The notes under the pieces were generated by a model. The model was not told the origin of the DNA, searched no databases, and worked only from the letters and a program-made list of their open reading frames with translations. Below, piece after piece: positions 60,326 to 64,000 of a stretch of 64,000 bases of DNA; position 1 is the first letter of the stretch; every line of letters starts with the position of its first letter. Where the stretch lies: positions 186,001-250,000 of the forward strand of contig SMMW01000092.1 of the NCBI GenBank assembly GCA_004794655.1, read 5' to 3'. A program made the position numbers and the translations under genes. The DNA comes from Marisa cornuarietis (lineage: Eukaryota; Mollusca; Gastropoda; Architaenioglossa; Ampullariidae).

Positions 60326-62849
60326 GGTGCTCACGTCAGGGAAAAAATGGCGACGCAGGTAACGTCCCTCAAGATGCCGTCCGCCATCACACGACCGGAC
60401 AGTCACAAAGGTGGGTGTCGGGTGGGTGTCGGGTGGCTATTGTTGCGGCACACAGATACTTTCTGTTACCTGTACGTCAACACTACGGCTTCCCGCCAGC
60501 TTGGCTACAAAATTAGCCGCCTGCTCCCCCTCAACTCCATCGTTGTGAGAATTATCCATGAGAGTAACTATATACAGAATAAAGAAGGGTAAACCAGGGT
60601 AAGCACAACAACTGCGAACAGTAGAATGAGGGTACATTATACCGCCATTTCATCTGACAAGATTTCTCTGTTAAGGTCAGCACAACATTCCACTACTATT
60701 CACGTCTTCGTGGGAAGTAGTCCTTAGTGAGCACTACAGTCCTGTCTTCACCAGCACTACACTCCTGCTGCTATGATCACTATCTTTGTGTACCCCTCAG
60801 CACTATTTTCACGTACCCCTCAGCACTATTTTTTGGTCTTGAGGAGCACTACATACTCGCCTCTCCTGTTTCATTCCTTAGTCACGACATTTTGAGGCCA
60901 AGCGATCCTACCAGTGACCCCTCCCTCACCTATACTCATCCCCCCACCCGTCAAGAGAGGAGCACTGAGCAGGAAAGAACAAACGCACCCTGCTAAACAG
61001 TCAAGCGACACCCCGTGTAACCAGAGGTCGCACAAACAGCTGGATGTCACGCGCACTTGTGACAAGATTAGTCAAAGGGCCATAACCGTGAAAAGCGTAA
61101 GTGTCGTGCACTGTCTGATGCCGGACAAGTTGAGGGCGGGGAATGAACGCATAGCAAGCGACTGAGCAGCAAAATACGAAGCTCGACGACCTGTGAACGA
61201 CTGATGACGACTACCTCAGCTACCAACTACTGACACCCTGCGCCATCCTAGTGACGTTTAGCGACATCTAGTGGCTATTTCTCGACGGCCATCTTGGGGA
61301 GGGGGATCTCATGACAAACAAACCTAGTGAGAGAGAGAAAGGGGGGTGGGTGGGCAGGAGGATAATGCCTGGGCGGTGTGGGGTGATGGGTGGTGCCGTC
61401 ATTCCAGCGCACGTGCTGTCAGATACACAAAGCCTCTCAGTACGCATGCGCCGCCTGGCTTAGCTGCTCACCGTGCACGGGTCGTGGACAACGTATTTAT
61501 CTTTCGTTCTGTCATTCGGCGAATGTTGATCCATGTGAGAAACATGAAGTCTTCAATCTATCTTCTTATCGAATACTTATTTTCTATCATCGTAACAAAA
61601 CAACTACACGTCATCGTCAGGTCGCCAGCTGACCCCTTATCCCCCGCCCGCTGCACGTCTTACGACTTCATTGGACAAGACGTGACCCGGAAGTCATCGA
61701 CCCTAGACCGTGTCCACCTCAACCTCACGATACGTCACCCTGACATTTTACTGGAAACGACGGTCGGAACACCGAGGGCTCAATGAAACCTTTCATTGTC
61801 CTGATGTCAGGGTTTGAGCCCTGAACTCGAGATGAATCAATACGAGTGCAGAGCCAGGCAGGAGTCTGATGAACGACGGATGCAAGATCGGAGACATCAG
61901 ACAAAAGTTAAGATGCTAAAATATTAAAGACAAACTGTTGAGTTAGGATTCAGGTAACCACGATTTCAGATACACGTTTAAGAAGTCTTCTCTGTGACAT
62001 TTGACACAGCCTTAAGGTTACAAGGTGACGGTGGGCGCCAGACGACATCATCAACCCTAGTGTTGAGTCCAGGTCCCGGTTACCTTTCAACCCGTATACC
62101 TTTCTTCAACCAGCAACAGAATATCATGTTTATTCCCCCTACCAAGTTTTTTTCGGGTACCTTCCTGTCACGTACTGTGCATGTTTACACAAACGAGTAC
62201 TCGGTCGGCCCAGTAACCTAACCTTTGCATTACTTCACATAATCCGCGCTATTAATCCTGCCATTAAAGTGTTATCGCCACAATCTTCTAGCCACTCAAC
62301 TGTTTTCAATAATTTCATTTCGCAAACAAGCTTGCACGTAGATACCATTCAGCCATCACTACCTGCCTCTTCTGCATTCCCAATATAAGCAAGTAGGTGC
62401 AAACACCCCTCACCCCTTAATCCTATTTTCCAAACACGCCCTGTCGACGTGCCCAGGTCTTCAGCGTCGCCAACCTCATCCGCTGAAAACCGGTTTGCTG
62501 TGGCGATGAGTCAAAGATAACAAAGCACGAAAACCTCCGTCACACCTTGAGTGGCCCTCTAGCTGCGCGCATCAAAGGTGGTGGTGGGTGGGGGAGAGAG
62601 CTGGGAGTGAGGGGGGAGACAGATATAGGGAGGGGAAGGCAGGAACCTTTTATGACCCAGCTCCGTAGGTAGACTCGCCTCCTCTCACCTTGTACATTCC
62701 TGGCGCCAAAGCACTGTACCTGTACCCGCTCACCTGAGCACAGCGACCACTCGCCTCGTGCTGTGTGTGGCAACTGTTGTAGTCTCCGTGTCAGGGGCGT
62801 AAAGGTGTCAGGTGGGTGGGGACCTCGGGGGATTTTCCCAATGACGGCG
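60326..62849. other. Non-coding stretch, no gene recognised
   Basis: Open frames up to 146 codons (61346-61786) without recognisable domains. It contains one strong CTCF-like motif and a nearby CCAAGATGGCCG element on the minus strand (61284-61297). Nothing else could be supported. Confidence 0.6.
61260..61274 (-). promoter_or_regulatory. Strong CTCF-like motif (candidate)
   Basis: The minus strand reads CCACTAGATGTCGCT, 14 of 15 matches to CCASYAGRKGGCRSY. A YY1-like CAAGATGGCCG on the same strand lies within 25 bp. Confidence 0.38.
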
Positions 62850-62960
62850 AGTGATTTTTCCACAATAGTGGCAGCGATGACAAAATTGTCAGCATTGGTT
62901 CAAAGCCCGGTCGGGGACGAGCGTCTAAAAATCTGCCTGCACAGCAGAAATGGACGCCGG
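62850..62960 (+). mobile_element. Possible SINE fragment (tRNA-like B-box)
   Basis: GGTTCAAAGCCCGGTCGGGG at about 62898 is an excellent fit to the B-box and T-arm region of tRNA-derived SINEs. A recognisable A-box is missing upstream, only a weak TAGTGGCAGCG. No target-site duplication was identified and the limits are approximate. Confidence 0.4.
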
Positions 62961-63601
62961 ATTTAGGAGCTGGGTTAAGAAGAGGGTGAAAGCCTAGGGT
63001 TCTAGCCTAGTCACCATGAAGCTTTTGCCAGCCTGGTCACCAGGCCGTATGATCATTTTGTCCTTGTGAAACACTGAGCAATGATGTTCTCACATGGAAG
63101 ACACTTGCTGCACCGATAACAGATGCCACTGAGGGTACCATGACCCCCTCCCTTGTTTTCTTCCAGACATTTCATTTGTGTTTCTGAGACTATGTGGATA
63201 AATAAAGTTGTATTGTAGTATGGTTCTTTTCTCTCACTCCCCCGGTTTGCTCGCCTATATCCTTGCAAGCACTAGGCGCACAATCAAGATCTCGCTGCCA
63301 CGTGGGTGCGAGCAGGTGCCTACAAAAGATCGAAAGCACACACCCTCAAGTAACTTGTCCCCAAACCTTCGAGTAGAATTCAGTCAGTCGTCACTTGACC
63401 GGTACCTGTGGTTGTGGGGATCACATGGATAGACTCAGCAGCTGACAGGGCCGCCACTCTTGTCTATTGTGGGCGATAGTCAGCAGGTCCTGTACAGGAC
63501 GACCAGTCCAGTCTTTGATGTTCGTAAGTCAGTTCTTTCTCTGACCACCGCGGCGTCGGCCACCCTCCGAGGTGCCTTGAAGGATAGTCTTCCACAAGGT
63601 G
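62961..63601. other. Non-coding, possibly part of a decayed retroelement
   Basis: No intact open frame. At 63475 one plus frame reads DSQQVLYRTTSPVFDV and continues to a stop at about 63620. This could be the middle of the RNase H domain whose C-terminal part lies at 63762, but the match is short and in a different frame. Confidence 0.3.
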
Positions 63602-63699
63602 TCAGTCCGTGGTGTTTGTGACTGTCAGTCCATGGTGTCAGTCCGTGGTGTTTCTGACTGCCAATCTGTGGTGTTTGTGACTGCCAGTCCGTGGTGTAA
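63602..63699. repeat. 23-bp tandem repeat
   Basis: CAGTCCGTGGTGTTTGTGAC and variants recur about four times, with one unit shortened to 13 bp. Confidence 0.85.
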
Positions 63700-63761
63700 A
63701 ACATTTAACCAGCGCCAGATAGGTAAGAGTAGCAACTTCAAACATGCCGCCAGCGCCTTAA

Positions 63762-64000
63762 CTCACAGGTGCAAGGCAGTGGTTCCTTTACTGCTGCGAC
63801 CTCAAAGGAAACGACCTCGCCGACAGACTCGCAAAAGCAGGCAGCCGTCTGGAGCAGACAACTCCCTTCATCGTATATCGATAGGTCTAGACGCTCATTA
63901 AATGCAGGTGTCAAGAAAAGTGCACCAAACAACGTTGCAGAGATACAATTAACCACAAATACACTTCAGATGTCACATACACAGAAAAAAATAACATGCC
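63762..64000 (+). pseudogene. Non-LTR retrotransposon RNase H remnant, runs off the window
   Basis: One plus frame from 63762 reads QWFLYCCDLKGNDLADRLAK followed by AGSRLEQTTPFIVYR. This matches the C-terminal part of the ribonuclease H domain found after the reverse transcriptase in several non-LTR clades (I, Jockey and relatives), where the family form is W-x-P-x-H-C-x-x-x-GN-x-x-AD-x-LAK-x-G. After two stops the same frame continues as TLIKCRCQEKCTKQ, the basic segment that usually follows. The conserved W and the GN..AD..LAK..G core are kept. The proline and the histidine before the cysteine are changed (WFLYCC in place of a W-x-P-x-H-C form). With stops at about 63882 and 63888 the copy is dead. 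A 23-bp minisatellite lies just upstream and no reverse transcriptase was recognised in the window. Confidence 0.82.

Overview
This window looks like gene-free nuclear DNA from an invertebrate animal, most likely a gastropod mollusc. The assignment is an inference. CpG is not depleted, tRNA-derived SINEs with intact target-site duplications are present, a hAT-type MITE and a non-LTR retrotransposon remnant are present, and minisatellites, (CA)n/(GT)n tracts and C/G homopolymers are very dense. There is nothing prokaryotic here: no compact operons, no ribosome-binding sites, no bacterial gene families. I could not support a single cellular protein-coding gene. The longest open frames are produced by tandem repeats whose unit length is a multiple of three and lacks stop codons.

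Layout. 0-16 kb: mostly unique non-coding DNA with a 19-bp array at the left edge, a full SINE (2649-2853), a 41-bp palindrome-bearing repeat, a CATCA-type repeat near 8.5 kb, a 34-bp pyrimidine repeat near 10 kb, and two further SINEs (11823-12076 and 14569-14726). 16-29 kb: a weak tRNA-like SINE, a 45-bp array, a 0.9-kb compound minisatellite with a 420-bp higher-order repeat (20204-21127), a 46-bp array, a 62-bp array and another tRNA-like SINE. 29-41 kb: a long stretch without recognisable genes, with a purine-rich tract, an (ATT)20 tract and a 38-bp duplication carrying E-boxes. 41-50.6 kb: SINE copies at 41.1, 44.3 and 50.5 kb, and five minisatellite arrays (39, about 33, 32, 33 and 54 bp). 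50.8-57.4 kb: mostly unique DNA with long CA tracts and a possible promoter-like motif pair at 52.2 kb. 57.4-60.0 kb: a 2.6-kb satellite of 44 units in two length classes (60 and 52 bp). 60.1-60.3 kb: a 182-bp non-autonomous hAT element with a perfect 8-bp target-site duplication. The right edge (63.76-64.0 kb) holds a decayed RNase H segment of a non-LTR retrotransposon that runs out of the window.

How the parts relate. Two SINE families have more than one copy here. Family A (four copies) shares a conserved body after the tRNA-like head. Family B (two copies) ends in an ACCTTT-type tail. Target-site duplications on three family A copies and one family B copy show that they moved by retrotransposition, presumably using a LINE's machinery; no complete LINE is present. 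Tandem arrays occupy roughly an eighth of the window. Several are built on short self-complementary cores. Two sequence-wide signals are not explained by the listed elements: the palindromic octamer TCACGTGA is about tenfold over-represented, and there are close to fifty C or G runs of eight or more bases. Counts were made by eye.
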